Below the pieces are notes generated by a model that was not told the origin of the DNA, ran no database searches, and saw only the letters and a list, made by a program, of their open reading frames with translations. The translations under genes were made by a program, and so were the position numbers. 64,000 bases of DNA from Eubacteriales bacterium (GTDB taxonomy: Bacteria > Bacillota > Clostridia > Lachnospirales > Lachnospiraceae): the NCBI GenBank assembly GCA_030536995.1, contig JAUNOY010000005.1:70006-134005 (forward strand), in the 5' to 3' direction. Of this stretch, positions 8,293 through 17,608 are shown piece after piece; within the stretch, counting starts at the first letter, position 1, and each line of letters begins with the position of its first letter.

Positions 8293-8658
8293 CTATCTTT
8301 TTGTAATGTTGCAGACTACATAACCAAGAGAATCACGGAAATAATCTACGACCTCTGTCATTGCGGACATGACGTCGGAAATCTCTCCTGTGATGATCAG
8401 GGTTCCTGTAAAGCGGTCTGCGAATCCAAGATAAACATTTCCGCTTTTTACTGCGATATCGGATGCGATAACTGCAGATTCCGGAGGAGTCATATTCATG
8501 ATTCCGATTGCGGAAGAGCGGTAATCAAGCTGGGGATTTAAACCAAGCTTCTGATAAATGATAGGCGCCGGACCTCCCATTACATGTGCAAAGGTAATTT
8601 CCTTTCCTGCTACGGTTTCCTGTACGATTCTAATCTGTTCTACATTCTCATTTGCCAT
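8293..8658 (-). CDS. Microcompartment shell protein, EutS/PduU type
   Basis: A 121-residue permuted BMC-domain protein. It has VMGGPAPIIYQKLGL near the N-terminal barrel, then SAIGIMNMTPPESAVIASDIAVKSG and GTLIITGEISDVMSAMTEVV. It is clearly paralogous to the next gene, with shared YQ(N/K)LGL, AVKS(A/G)NV and DRF blocks, so tandem duplication followed by divergence is likely. Two permuted hexamers may form different facets or mixed tiles. First gene of the leftward group, behind a near-consensus promoter at 8736-8764; AGAGGGA lies eight bases before its ATG. Confidence 0.85.
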   Translation of the reverse strand: MANENVEQIRIVQETVAGKEITFAHVMGGPAPIIYQKLGLNPQLDYRSSAIGIMNMTPPESAVIASDIAVKSGNVYLGFADRFTGTLIITGEISDVMSAMTEVVDYFRDSLGYVVCNITKR

Positions 8659-8735
8659 TGATATGTCCCTCTCTTTCAGAAATTCTATTCGATAAAGCTT
8701 TTAATCCTGCAAAAAAGCAAGCTATTCTACGCTAA

Positions 8736-8764
8736 ATTATACTATCCGGCGATAAGGGGGTCAA
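8736..8764 (-). promoter_or_regulatory. Sigma-A promoter for the microcompartment group
   Basis: Read leftward: TTGACC, a 17-base spacer, then TATAAT. It lies about 75 bases upstream of the first shell-protein start. Confidence 0.75.
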
Positions 8765-8836
8765 GTTGAAAAAAATCCTTTAAATAGTAAAATTCTTTGT
8801 TTTTTTAAATAAGGAGAAAACATTTTCAGAAATGGA

Positions 8837-8864
8837 TTGCTGTTTTTTGTCAGAGGCGTATAAT
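8837..8864 (+). promoter_or_regulatory. Possible sigma-A promoter ahead of the small DUF624-like gene
   Basis: TTGCTG, 16-base spacer, TATAAT, pointing to the small gene at 8901. The -35 is a partial match. Confidence 0.45.
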
Positions 8865-8900
8865 GGAGCCTATATCACAAAAAAGAGGAGAAAGAAACAC

Positions 8901-9068
8901 ATGAAAAAACAGGGGAATTTGCTTATGAAGCTGACAGACCTCGCAGGGCTTACTTTTTTATGGATTATCGGATGCATTCCGATTGTGACACTTTTATACG
9001 GTGCTGTAGGAGCGCTTCTTGGAGCCGGGAATTCCTATCTGGCAGAGCCGGCGTTAGAACGTATTTGA
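8901..9068 (+). CDS. Short membrane protein, probably a truncated DUF624 (YesL-like) remnant
   Basis: A 55-residue ORF from ATG 8901 with GAGGAG 12 bases upstream. It contains one strong helix in MKLTDLAGLTFLWIIGCIPIVTLLYGAVGA, which matches the first helix region of DUF624/YesL-family membrane proteins. Full-length members have about 200 residues and several helices, but here a TGA follows after PALERI and no continuation is evident before malQ. It is either a decayed gene or a genuine micro-membrane protein that kept its promoter and ribosome binding site. Confidence 0.5.
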   Translation: MKKQGNLLMKLTDLAGLTFLWIIGCIPIVTLLYGAVGALLGAGNSYLAEPALERI

Positions 9069-9153
9069 TACAGGAATCGTGAAAAATTGTGATTGACATT
9101 CATACGTTAATGTGACAAACTAGCTTTATTAAGTCAGAAGGAAGGGAAATTAT

Positions 9154-10761
9154 ATGACAGAGAAAAGACAGTGCGGTGTGCTGCTTCCGATTAGCAGCCT
9201 TCCGTCCAAATATGGAATCGGATGTTTTGATAAAAGCGCGTATGAATTTGTAGATGCTTTGAAGGCAGCGGGACAGAGCTGCTGGCAGATTCTTCCTCTG
9301 GGGCCTACAAGCTATGGGGATTCCCCGTATCAGTCATTTTCCACATTTGCGGGAAACCCTTATTTTATCAGTCTTGACGCCCTTATTGAAGAAGGAGTGC
9401 TCACGAAAAAAGAATGTGAAGCTGTAGATTTCGGAAAAGATGAGACAAGTATTGACTACGCGAAGCTTTACAAAGGTCGCAGCAAGCTTTTGAGAAAAGC
9501 CTATGAGCGCAGCGACATCAGTAAAAATGAGGAATTCTGTAAGTTCCAGCAGGAGCAGGGCTACTGGCTGAAGGATTATGCTCTTTTTATGGCTGTAAAA
9601 TCCCGTTTTGACGGTGCACCCTGGAGCGAATGGGCGGAAGATATCCGTTTGCGCTGGCAGTTTGCGCTGGATTATTACAGAGAACAGTGCTATTTCGATA
9701 TAGAATTTCAGGAATATGTACAGTTTAAATTTTATGAACAGTGGGGGAAATTAAAAGCCTACGCAAATGAGAACGGAATCCGAATCATTGGAGATATTCC
9801 GATTTATGTGGCAATGGACAGTGCAGACACCTGGGCGAGTCCGTGGCTCTTCAAAATCGACGAGGATAATCAGCCGACACAGGTTGCAGGATGCCCTCCT
9901 GACGGATTTTCCGCAACAGGACAGCTCTGGGGAAATCCTCTGTACAACTGGGAGGTGCACAAACAGTCCGGTTTTGAGTGGTGGATTCATCGGATCCGTC
10001 ACTGCTTTACCATGTACGATATTGTCAGAATCGACCATTTCCGAGGTTTTGACGAATATTATGCGATTCCTTTCGGCGATAAAACAGCAGAGAACGGCTG
10101 GTGGGAAAAAGGGCCTGGTATGGAGCTTTTTAATGCCATTAAAAACCGTCTTGGAGAACAGGATATTATCGCGGAGGATCTGGGCTTTATGACAGATACG
10201 GTAGTGAAGCTGGTGGAGGACAGCGGATATCCGAATATGAAAGTAATTGAATTTGCTTTTGACGAGCGTGATACGGGAAACAGCAGCGATTATCTTCCCC
10301 ATAACTACCCAAATAACTGTGTGGTATATACAGGAACTCACGACAATGAAACTCTGTCTGGCTGGTTTAAGGATATTACGCCAAAGGAACGGAGAATGGT
10401 TCGTCAGTATCTGAACAACTTCCATACCAGCGATGACGAGATTTATAAAGATCTTATCTGTCTGGTTATGCGCAGTGTGGCGTCACTTTGCGTGATTCCG
10501 ATGCAGGACTATCTGGGACTTGACAATTCAGCCCGTATCAACCAGCCGTCCACTTTGGGAAAAAACTGGAAATGGCGTCTGAAGAAAGGGCAGTTTGACA
10601 GGCAGATTCAGACAGAAATGAGAGAGCTTGCAGTAAGATACGGAAGATGCGAGCCTGTATATGAGCCGGAAGAGAAGGAAACAGAAGCCGAAGAAAAAGA
10701 AATGAAAGAAGAAGCAGTTCCAAATGCAGGAATTAAGGAAAAAGCCGGGGAGAAAAAATGA
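9154..10761 (+). CDS. malQ: 4-alpha-glucanotransferase (amylomaltase, GH77)
   Basis: MalQ transfers alpha-1,4-glucan segments between maltodextrins in glycogen and maltose metabolism. Family signatures are clear: GVLLPISSLPSKYGIG at the start, SCWQILPLGPTSYGDSPYQS, the nucleophile Asp (about 294) in VRIDHFRGFDEYY, the acid/base Glu (about 341) in IIAEDLGF and the third carboxylate (about 397) in GTHDNETLSGW. About 35 highly charged C-terminal residues rich in Glu and Lys extend past the usual GH77 end and may be disordered. GAAGGAAGGG precedes the ATG. The stop abuts the next transporter gene, so the two probably share a transcript. Confidence 0.95.
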   Translation: MTEKRQCGVLLPISSLPSKYGIGCFDKSAYEFVDALKAAGQSCWQILPLGPTSYGDSPYQSFSTFAGNPYFISLDALIEEGVLTKKECEAVDFGKDETSIDYAKLYKGRSKLLRKAYERSDISKNEEFCKFQQEQGYWLKDYALFMAVKSRFDGAPWSEWAEDIRLRWQFALDYYREQCYFDIEFQEYVQFKFYEQWGKLKAYANENGIRIIGDIPIYVAMDSADTWASPWLFKIDEDNQPTQVAGCPPDGFSATGQLWGNPLYNWEVHKQSGFEWWIHRIRHCFTMYDIVRIDHFRGFDEYYAIPFGDKTAENGWWEKGPGMELFNAIKNRLGEQDIIAEDLGFMTDTVVKLVEDSGYPNMKVIEFAFDERDTGNSSDYLPHNYPNNCVVYTGTHDNETLSGWFKDITPKERRMVRQYLNNFHTSDDEIYKDLICLVMRSVASLCVIPMQDYLGLDNSARINQPSTLGKNWKWRLKKGQFDRQIQTEMRELAVRYGRCEPVYEPEEKETEAEEKEMKEEAVPNAGIKEKAGEKK

Positions 10762-10762
10762 T

Positions 10763-12106
10763 ATGAAAATGAAAACAGACAGAAAGAGAGACTCTTTCCG
10801 GTCGCACTGGGGATTTGTCATAGCCTGCATCGGTTCTGCGGTGGGAATGGGAAATATCTGGATGTTTCCTGCAAGAGTGTCGAAATACGGCGGCGGTTCT
10901 TTCCTGATTCCGTACTTCATTTTTGTCATTTTGATTGGTTATTCCGGAGTGATTGGAGAAATGGCATTCGGAAGGTCAGTACATTCCGGACCTGTGGGAG
11001 CCTTTGGCGCAGCCTGCGCCTCCCGTGGGGAAAAGTGGCGCAAGACAGGAGAGCTTCTTGGATGTATTCCCATGTTTGGAGCACTTGCTCTTGCCATCGG
11101 CTATTCTGTGGTTGTAGGCTGGATTATTAAATATATGGTAGGAACCTTCACAGGGGCGACTCTTGCGCCGGAAAATGTAGAGGGCTTCGGAGAGGCGTTT
11201 GGTTCTATGGCGTCGGCTTACGGAAATAACGGATGGCAGATTGTGGCGCTTATTGTCTGCTTCGTCATTATGGCATTCGGTATTTCGTCAGGTGTGGAAA
11301 AGGCGGCGAAGATTATGATGCCGTTATTCTTCCTTATGTTTCTCGGACTGGCAGTGTATCTTGTTTTCCAGCCGGGAGCAATGGAAGGGTATAAATATAT
11401 TTTCCGCATTGAGAAATCAGCGATTCTGAACCCCATGACCTGGGTATACGCGCTTGGACAGGCCTTCTTTTCTCTGTCTCTTGCAGGAAACGGAACCATT
11501 ATTTATGGTTCTTATCTGAAAGAAGATGCAGATATTGTAGATTCTGCGAAAAAAGTTGCATTTTTTGATACGACGGCAGCAATTCTGGCAGCCCTTGTGA
11601 TTATTCCTGCGATGGCGACAGCGGGACAGGAGCTGACAAGCGGCGGTCCGGGACTGATGTTCGTCTTTATTCCTCATATTTTTAAGGGGATTCCGGGAGG
11701 CAGTATTCTGGCAGTTATTTTCTTTATCGCCGTATTTTTTGCAGGAATCACTTCCCTTGTGAATCTGTTTGAAGCGCCGATTTCTACTTTGCAGGATTAT
11801 TTCCATCTGAAACGTCCTTTGGCAGTGGGAATCATTGCGGTAATCGGCGGAGTAGTCAGTATTATGATTCAGGGAATTGTTTCAGGATGGATGGATTTCG
11901 TTTCTATTTATATCTGTCCGCTGGGCGCAGGTATGGCTGGAATTATGTTCTTCTGGATATTCAAAAACGGAGCAGCCCGGAAAGCGATTCAGACAGGGCG
12001 CAGTAAACCTGTCGGCAGATGGCTGGAGCCGGTAACGAAATATGTATTTTGCGGATTGACGGTTATTGTTTTTGTTCTTGGAATTGTTTTTCACGGAATA
12101 GGGTGA
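10763..12106 (+). CDS. Neurotransmitter:sodium symporter (NSS/SNF) family transporter
   Basis: A 447-residue LeuT-fold secondary transporter with about 11-12 helices, expected to import an amino acid or related amine with sodium. The first helix holds the unwound substrate and sodium site in HWGFVIACIGSAVGMGNIWMFP, a hallmark of the family. Later helices carry AFFSLSLAGNGTIIYGSYL, the TM6 region. ATG 10763 is preferred: GGGGAG at 10747-10752 is ten bases away, while a longer in-frame version would lie within malQ. Substrate is not predictable. Confidence 0.88.
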   Translation: MKMKTDRKRDSFRSHWGFVIACIGSAVGMGNIWMFPARVSKYGGGSFLIPYFIFVILIGYSGVIGEMAFGRSVHSGPVGAFGAACASRGEKWRKTGELLGCIPMFGALALAIGYSVVVGWIIKYMVGTFTGATLAPENVEGFGEAFGSMASAYGNNGWQIVALIVCFVIMAFGISSGVEKAAKIMMPLFFLMFLGLAVYLVFQPGAMEGYKYIFRIEKSAILNPMTWVYALGQAFFSLSLAGNGTIIYGSYLKEDADIVDSAKKVAFFDTTAAILAALVIIPAMATAGQELTSGGPGLMFVFIPHIFKGIPGGSILAVIFFIAVFFAGITSLVNLFEAPISTLQDYFHLKRPLAVGIIAVIGGVVSIMIQGIVSGWMDFVSIYICPLGAGMAGIMFFWIFKNGAARKAIQTGRSKPVGRWLEPVTKYVFCGLTVIVFVLGIVFHGIG

Positions 12107-12194
12107 GCAGACCTGTTAACTTGTGTTCTGAAATGATGCAGGGATGATAACGGTTGTTTCTGTGAAATTAAAAAACAGACGGGAGAATTATATT

Positions 12195-12992
12195 ATGTCT
12201 AAAATTGGATTTATCGGATGTGGAAATATGGCTTCTGCCATGATTGGGGGAATGCTGAAAAAAGGACTTTACAGTAAAGAAGAAATTATTGTTTCCAATC
12301 TCACGGAAGCAGGAAGCAGACGCAGCCGTGAGAAACTGGGGGTTGTGACCACTCTTGATAATAAAGAGGTGGTAAGAAGCGCAAAGATTGTTTTCCTTGC
12401 AGTGAAGCCGCAGTTTTATGAAGAGGTTCTGGAAGAAGTAAAAGCAGAGATTACTTCAGAACATATTCTGGTGGGAATCGCTCCGGGAAAAACCCTTGCG
12501 TGGCTGGAAGAAAAATGCGGACAGCCGATGAAAGTGGTGCGTATGATGCCGAATACCCCGGCTCAGGTAGGGGAAGGAATGACAGGCGTTTGTGCTAACG
12601 AAAAAGTAACAGAAGAAGAATTAAAGCGGATGTGTGAGATTACAGACAGCTTTGGCCGCACAGAGGTCGTGCCTGAGCGCATGATGGAAGCTTTAAGCGC
12701 AGTGAGCGGATGTTCACCGGCGTATGTATATATGTTTATCGAAGCAATGGCAGACGCTGCAGTTGCCCAGGGAATGCCGAGAAAACAGGCATATGCCCTT
12801 GCGTCTCAGGCAGTGCTGGGAAGTGCTAAGATGGTGCTTGAGACCGGGCTCCATCCGGGAGAATTAAAAGATATGGTATGCTCTCCGGCAGGAAGCACCA
12901 TTCAGGGTGTGCGTACTCTGGAGGCGAAAGGGTTCCGCAGCGCTGTGTTTGAAGCTCTCACAGCAGCTGCAGAAAAAGGTAAAACACTTTAA
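12195..12992 (+). CDS. proC: Pyrroline-5-carboxylate reductase
   Basis: ProC reduces pyrroline-5-carboxylate to L-proline with NAD(P)H. The Rossmann motif IGFIGCGNMASAMIGG is at the N-terminus, VVRMMPNTPAQVGEG follows, and the C-terminal dimer and substrate domain holds AVSGCSPAYVYMFIEAM and DMVCSPAGSTIQGVRTLE. Length of 265 residues is normal. ATG 12195 has GGGAG nine bases upstream; an earlier in-frame start at 12144 adds a non-homologous leader. The other proline pathway genes (proA, proB) are not in the window. Confidence 0.95.
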   Translation: MSKIGFIGCGNMASAMIGGMLKKGLYSKEEIIVSNLTEAGSRRSREKLGVVTTLDNKEVVRSAKIVFLAVKPQFYEEVLEEVKAEITSEHILVGIAPGKTLAWLEEKCGQPMKVVRMMPNTPAQVGEGMTGVCANEKVTEEELKRMCEITDSFGRTEVVPERMMEALSAVSGCSPAYVYMFIEAMADAAVAQGMPRKQAYALASQAVLGSAKMVLETGLHPGELKDMVCSPAGSTIQGVRTLEAKGFRSAVFEALTAAAEKGKTL

Positions 12993-13008
12993 TTCTGGGA
13001 CAGGAAAA

Positions 13009-13461
13009 TTACCATCCCTGGCTCATGGTGCTGTTGTGGTATTTCGTGGAGCAGGTCACATCCTCTCCAAACCATGCGGGGGGCTGATAGGCGTTTGCCT
13101 CTTCCACAGAAGCAAATTCCACTTCAGCAAGACAAACGCCGTCGTATACGCCGTGGAAGATATCCAACTCAATGGTGAGTCCGTTTTTTTCGGGAATGAG
13201 ATAACGTGTTTTGGAAATCAGAATGCCGTCGGCTTTGGGTTTTAAATGTTCATAGGCTTCCTGGTTCAGCGGAAGATTATATTCTTCTCTGGCAAGGAAG
13301 CCTTTTGATTTGTAGGTTAAATAATAAGAATTGTCCTGACGGCGGATACGCACCACCGGATCTGTGCAGAGATATCCCTGCTCGATTTCATGTTTGTCAA
13401 AAGAAGCAAGGTCTGCAGGCAGATTTTCTTTTGTGATGAGAAATTTACGTTCAATTTCCAT
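13009..13461 (-). CDS. CYTH-domain protein (triphosphate tunnel metalloenzyme family)
   Basis: A 150-residue CYTH protein beginning with the defining ExExK motif as MEIERKFLI. Later tunnel-lining strands contain VRIRRQDNSYYLTYKSKG, LTIELDIFHGVYDGVCLAEVEF and a conserved EFAS strand. Bacterial short CYTH proteins hydrolyse inorganic triphosphate or similar phosphoryl compounds with a divalent metal; adenylate cyclase activity is known only for some. GGAGGTG lies just upstream. It converges on proC with only 16 bases between stops. Confidence 0.85.
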   Translation of the reverse strand: MEIERKFLITKENLPADLASFDKHEIEQGYLCTDPVVRIRRQDNSYYLTYKSKGFLAREEYNLPLNQEAYEHLKPKADGILISKTRYLIPEKNGLTIELDIFHGVYDGVCLAEVEFASVEEANAYQPPAWFGEDVTCSTKYHNSTMSQGW

Positions 13462-13518
13462 AGATAAACACCTCCGTTTTTGTCTCAGTCTATGTTCAGG
13501 AACAGTATACCCTTCCCG

Positions 13519-13547
13519 TTGTAAAAAAGAAAGCGAAATGCTATAAT
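13519..13547 (+). promoter_or_regulatory. Sigma-A promoter of the DJ-1/PfpI gene
   Basis: TTGTAA, 17-base spacer, TATAAT; 37 bases before the ATG at 13585. Confidence 0.65.
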
Positions 13548-13584
13548 ATCCGTAATTATTCCGTATAAAAAAGGAGGAACTTAC

Positions 13585-14136
13585 ATGAGCAAGGTATATA
13601 TTTTTCTGGCAGACGGTTTTGAGGATATTGAAGGTCTGACAGTGGTAGATTTGATGAGAAGAGCACAGATTGACATAAAGACAGTTTCCATTAAAGAGAC
13701 AAAAGAGGTTACTACATCCAGAGGAATTACGCTTTTTGCGGATCTGACTTTTGCAGAATCAGATTATAAGGATGCAGATATGCTGGTGCTTCCGGGAGGA
13801 ATGCCGGGAACCCGTTATCTTGGAGATTACAGACCTCTGACAGAACTTCTGACAGCATACTATGAAAAAGGCGGGAAAATTGCAGCCATCTGTGCAGCGC
13901 CCAGCGTTTTTGCAAAGCTTGGTTTCCTGAAGAACAGAAAAGCCACCTCATATCCGACTTGTCTGGAGGGTCTGGAAGTGGGAGAACTTAGTGAAGAGCC
14001 TGTTGTAGTAGATGGAAATGTAACTACAAGCCGGGGACTCGGAACTGCCATTGATTTCTCACTTTCCCTTATTGCCCAGCTTCTGGGAGAGGAAACAGCG
14101 GAAAAAATCGCGGAATCCGTGATTTACAACAGATAA
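13585..14136 (+). CDS. DJ-1/PfpI family protein (YajL/ThiJ-like)
   Basis: A 183-residue DJ-1 superfamily protein. The conserved Glu lies in LADGFEDIEGLTVVDLMRR, and the nucleophile Cys103 in the elbow AAICAAPSVFAKLG. VVDGNVTTSRGLGTAIDF near the end is the typical C-terminal signature. Relatives act as chaperones, glyoxalases or deglycases in electrophile and oxidative stress; which activity applies is not visible. AAGGAGG lies immediately upstream, and the gene appears to be a single transcription unit. Confidence 0.88.
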   Translation: MSKVYIFLADGFEDIEGLTVVDLMRRAQIDIKTVSIKETKEVTTSRGITLFADLTFAESDYKDADMLVLPGGMPGTRYLGDYRPLTELLTAYYEKGGKIAAICAAPSVFAKLGFLKNRKATSYPTCLEGLEVGELSEEPVVVDGNVTTSRGLGTAIDFSLSLIAQLLGEETAEKIAESVIYNR

Positions 14137-14298
14137 ACCCGAAAAAACCGCGTATTTCTGACGAAAAAACACTGGCGTTTTTGCTTGTTTTGTGATATAC
14201 TTCTGCAATGACTGTAAAACATTTGGCTGCGGTCGCAAAGAAAAGTGTTAAAAATATAATATCACATATACCCTGAAAATTAAGGAGGAACATCTAAA

Positions 14299-15585
14299 AT
14301 GAGTTTACAGGTGGAAAAATTAGAAAAGAACATGGCGAAACTTACTATTGAAGTTTCCGCTGAAGATTTAGAAAAGGCTATGCAGAACGCATACCAGAGA
14401 GCAAAAGGAAAAATTTCCATTCCTGGATTCCGTAAAGGTAAAGCACCAAGAAAAATGATCGAGCAGATGTACGGCAAGGGAATCTTCCTTGAAGACGCTG
14501 CAAACGCTCTGATTCCGGAGCACTACAGCAAAGCATTAGCTGAGTGTGATCTTGAGATCGTTTCCCAGCCGGAAATCGACGTTACACAGGCTGAGCCAGG
14601 TAAAGCTTTCATCTTCACAGCAGAAGTTGCAGTGAAACCGGAAGTTACTTTAGGCGAGTACAAAGGTGTGGAAGTTGCTAAAACAGACGTAGCTGTAACA
14701 GACGAGGATGTTGATGCAGAAGTTAAGAAAGAACAGGAGAAAAACTCCAGAACAATCGCAGTAGAAGATCGTGCAGCTCAGATGGGCGACGTTGTGACAA
14801 TTGACTTCGAAGGTTCTGTAGACGGTGTTCCTTTTGACGGCGGTCAGGCAACAGAGTATCCTCTGACACTTGGTTCCCATACTTTCATTCCGGGATTCGA
14901 AGATCAGTTAGTAGGAGCAGAATTAGGTTCTGACGTAGACGTTAAGGTTACTTTCCCGGCTGAATACCAGGCAAAAGAGCTCGCAGGCAAAGAAGCTATC
15001 TTCAGATGTGCAGTTAAGAAAATCGAAGCAAAAGAGCTTCCGGAGCTTGACGACGATTTTGCAAAAGACGTTTCTGAGTTTGATACTCTTGCTGAGTACA
15101 AAGAGAATGTTAAAAAAGGTCTCGTAGAAAAGAAAGAGGCAGAGGCTCTCAGAGCTAAAGAAGACGCTGCAATCGAGAAAGTAATTGAAGGCGCACAGAT
15201 GGATATTCCGGAAGCAATGATCAAATCTCAGTGCTCTCAGATGCTTGATGATTTCGCAAGAAGAATGCAGGCACAGGGATTATCTATGGAGCAGTACTTC
15301 CAGTTCACAGGCATGACTGCTGAGAAGATGATGGAAGATATGAAACCTCAGGCACTTAAGAGAATTCAGACAAGACTGGTTCTTGAGAAGATTGCTGAAG
15401 TTGAAAATATCCAGCCAAGCGAAGACGAAGTAAATGCTGAAATCGCAAAAATGGCAGAAGCATACAAGATGGAAGCTGACAAATTAAAAGAGCTTCTCGG
15501 CGACCGCGAATTAGAGCAGATGAAGAAAGATATGGCTGTACAGAAAGCCGTAACTCTGGTTGCTGAGGCAGCAAAAGAGGCTTAA
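14299..15585 (+). CDS. tig: Trigger factor (ribosome-associated chaperone and prolyl isomerase)
   Basis: Trigger factor binds the ribosome exit tunnel and folds nascent chains. The ribosome-binding loop is IPGFRKGKAPRKMIEQMYG (variant of GFRxGxxP), the FKBP-type PPIase domain runs from about 155 to 245 (GDVVTIDFEGSVDGVPFDGG), and the helical chaperone domain fills the C-terminal 180 residues. Length of 428 is standard. AAGGAGG lies upstream. It leads the conserved tig-clpP-clpX-lon block. Confidence 0.96.
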   Translation: MSLQVEKLEKNMAKLTIEVSAEDLEKAMQNAYQRAKGKISIPGFRKGKAPRKMIEQMYGKGIFLEDAANALIPEHYSKALAECDLEIVSQPEIDVTQAEPGKAFIFTAEVAVKPEVTLGEYKGVEVAKTDVAVTDEDVDAEVKKEQEKNSRTIAVEDRAAQMGDVVTIDFEGSVDGVPFDGGQATEYPLTLGSHTFIPGFEDQLVGAELGSDVDVKVTFPAEYQAKELAGKEAIFRCAVKKIEAKELPELDDDFAKDVSEFDTLAEYKENVKKGLVEKKEAEALRAKEDAAIEKVIEGAQMDIPEAMIKSQCSQMLDDFARRMQAQGLSMEQYFQFTGMTAEKMMEDMKPQALKRIQTRLVLEKIAEVENIQPSEDEVNAEIAKMAEAYKMEADKLKELLGDRELEQMKKDMAVQKAVTLVAEAAKEA

Positions 15586-15621
15586 TCACTTCCTCTTGAC
15601 ATAGAAAATGGAGGCATGTAT

Positions 15622-16203
15622 ATGAGTTTAGTACCTTATGTCATTGAACAGACGAGCAGAGGGGAGAGAAGCTACGATATTTATTCAAGGCTTCTGAAAG
15701 ACAGGATTATTTTTCTGGGCGAGGAAGTAAATGATGTGAGCGCGGGTCTTATTGTTTCCCAGCTCCTTTTCCTTGAAGCAGAAGATCCCGGAAAGGATAT
15801 TCAGTTATATATTAACAGTCCCGGCGGTTCCGTAACTGCGGGAATGGCAATTTATGACACAATGCAGTATATCAAATGTGATGTTTCCACCATTTGTCTC
15901 GGAATGGCAGCCAGCATGGGTGCATTTCTTCTGGCAGGAGGTGCGAAGGGTAAGAGATTTGCCCTTCCTCATTCCACGATCATGATTCACCAGCCGTCAG
16001 GCGGTGCACAGGGTCAGGCAACTGAAATCCAGATCGTGGCAGATCATATCGCACAGACTAAGAGAACTTTAAATGAATTATTGGCTGCAAATACCGGTCA
16101 GCCGATAGAGGTTGTTGAACGTGATACAGACCGTGACAACTATATGACCGCGGAAGAAGCGAAAGCATATGGACTGATCGACGGCGTTGTCATGCACAAA
16201 TAA
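15622..16203 (+). CDS. clpP: ATP-dependent Clp protease proteolytic subunit
   Basis: ClpP forms the tetradecameric peptidase chamber that ClpX feeds. The catalytic Ser98 is in [11 protein letters not shown], His123 in IMIHQPSGG, and the Asp in [10 protein letters not shown]. Length of 193 fits. ATG 15622 is used because TGGAGG at 15609-15614 is seven bases away; ATG 15616 would be too close. The N-terminal [20 protein letters not shown] is the usual propeptide region. A hairpin separates it from clpX. Confidence 0.96.
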   Translation: MSLVPYVIEQTSRGERSYDIYSRLLKDRIIFLGEEVNDVSAGLIVSQLLFLEAEDPGKDIQLYINSPGGSVTAGMAIYDTMQYIKCDVSTICLGMAASMGAFLLAGGAKGKRFALPHSTIMIHQPSGGAQGQATEIQIVADHIAQTKRTLNELLAANTGQPIEVVERDTDRDNYMTAEEAKAYGLIDGVVMHK

Positions 16204-16212
16204 CGAATGATA

Positions 16213-16238
16213 AGACTCCTGCGATCACGCAGGAGTCT
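16213..16238 (+). terminator. Hairpin between clpP and clpX (terminator or attenuator)
   Basis: A perfect 11-bp stem (AGACTCCTGCG / CGCAGGAGTCT) with a four-base loop is followed by only a weak T-rich run (GTCTTGATTT). It could reduce clpX relative to clpP or stabilise the clpP mRNA end. Confidence 0.6.
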
Positions 16239-16273
16239 GTCTTGATTTATAGGAAAGGAATGGAAAATAATCC

Positions 16274-17590
16274 ATGGCAGAAAAGATAAGAGAGAGAGTC
16301 AGATGTTCCTTTTGTCATAAGACAGAGGACCAGGTGAGAAAGCTCATCGCAAATCCGGACGGGAATACTTTCATTTGTGATGAATGTATCGGTATCTGCT
16401 CGGAAATCATGGAAGAGGAACTCAATGCTTATGGCAGAGACGAATTATTTGACTCAGACATTAATCTTCTGAAACCGGAAGAAATCCATGCAATTCTGGA
16501 TGATTATGTAATCGGACAGGACGACGCAAAAAAGGCCCTGTCTGTAGCTGTTTACAATCATTATAAGAGAGTCCTTGCGTCCAGAAATCTGGATGTGGAG
16601 CTGCAGAAAAGTAATATTCTCATGCTTGGACCGACCGGTTCCGGCAAGACACTCCTTGCACAGACTCTTGCAAGACTTTTGAATGTACCTTTTGCCATTG
16701 CAGACGCGACAACTCTGACAGAGGCGGGATATGTGGGCGAAGATGTGGAAAATATTCTCCTGAAAATTATCCAGGCAGCAGATTATGATATTGAGCGCGC
16801 CCAGTATGGAATTATCTATATTGATGAGATTGACAAGATTACTCGTAAATCTGAAAATACATCCATCACTCGTGATGTTTCCGGTGAAGGTGTACAGCAG
16901 GCGCTTCTGAAGATTATTGAAGGAACCGTGGCAAGCGTACCTCCTCAGGGAGGACGTAAACACCCGCATCAGGAGTTCCTCCAGATTGATACCACAAATA
17001 TTCTTTTTATTTGTGGCGGAGCTTTTGACGGGATTGAAAAAATCATCGAAAACAGAAAAGACACGAAATCTATTGGATTTGGCGCAGAAGTTACAGCGAA
17101 AGAAGAACGTAAAATCGGAGAGCTTCTCAAAGATGTTATGCCGGAAGATTTCATTAAATTCGGTCTGATTCCGGAGTTCATCGGACGAGTTCCGGTTGTG
17201 GTAACGCTTGACGGACTGGATGAGAGTGCTCTTATTCGTATCCTCAAGGAGCCTAAGAACTCTCTGACGAAACAGTACCATAAATTATTTGAGCTTGATG
17301 GCGTAGAACTTGATTTCCAGGATGAGGCGTTGGAAGTAGTTGCCCGCAAATCTCTGGAGAGAAAGACAGGAGCCAGAGGACTGCGCGCTATCATGGAAAA
17401 TTCTCTGATGGATCTGATGTATAAGGCTCCGTCAGATGATACCATTCGTAAATGTGTAATTACCAAAGATGTTGTAGAAGGCACCGGTGAACCGGAAATT
17501 ATCCGCGGAGAGGCGCCTGCACCGGAAAAAAGTACCGGAAGCAGAAGGACATCCCGCTCCCGTAAAAAGGGAACACCGGAAACAGCCTGA
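16274..17590 (+). CDS. clpX: ATP-dependent Clp protease ATP-binding subunit ClpX
   Basis: ClpX is the AAA+ unfoldase partner of ClpP. A C4 zinc-binding domain is seen at Cys11, Cys14, Cys35 and Cys38. Walker A is GPTGSGKT, Walker B is [10 protein letters not shown], sensor-type [10 protein letters not shown] is near the C-terminus, and the IGF-type ClpP-docking loop is represented by [10 protein letters not shown]. The C-terminal tail (about 25 residues, rich in Ser, Arg and Lys) is longer than average. Conserved order with clpP and lon. Confidence 0.96.
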   Translation: MAEKIRERVRCSFCHKTEDQVRKLIANPDGNTFICDECIGICSEIMEEELNAYGRDELFDSDINLLKPEEIHAILDDYVIGQDDAKKALSVAVYNHYKRVLASRNLDVELQKSNILMLGPTGSGKTLLAQTLARLLNVPFAIADATTLTEAGYVGEDVENILLKIIQAADYDIERAQYGIIYIDEIDKITRKSENTSITRDVSGEGVQQALLKIIEGTVASVPPQGGRKHPHQEFLQIDTTNILFICGGAFDGIEKIIENRKDTKSIGFGAEVTAKEERKIGELLKDVMPEDFIKFGLIPEFIGRVPVVVTLDGLDESALIRILKEPKNSLTKQYHKLFELDGVELDFQDEALEVVARKSLERKTGARGLRAIMENSLMDLMYKAPSDDTIRKCVITKDVVEGTGEPEIIRGEAPAPEKSTGSRRTSRSRKKGTPETA

Positions 17591-17608
17591 TGAAGGGATG
17601 AGAAATAG

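Noticed and set aside
9093-9121. Promoter for malQ with TTGACA at 9093
   Set aside because: The -35 is perfect but no acceptable -10 lies 16-18 bases downstream.
16454-17281. 275-codon leftward open frame within clpX
   Set aside because: Mirror of a conserved gene; low-complexity translation and no start signals.
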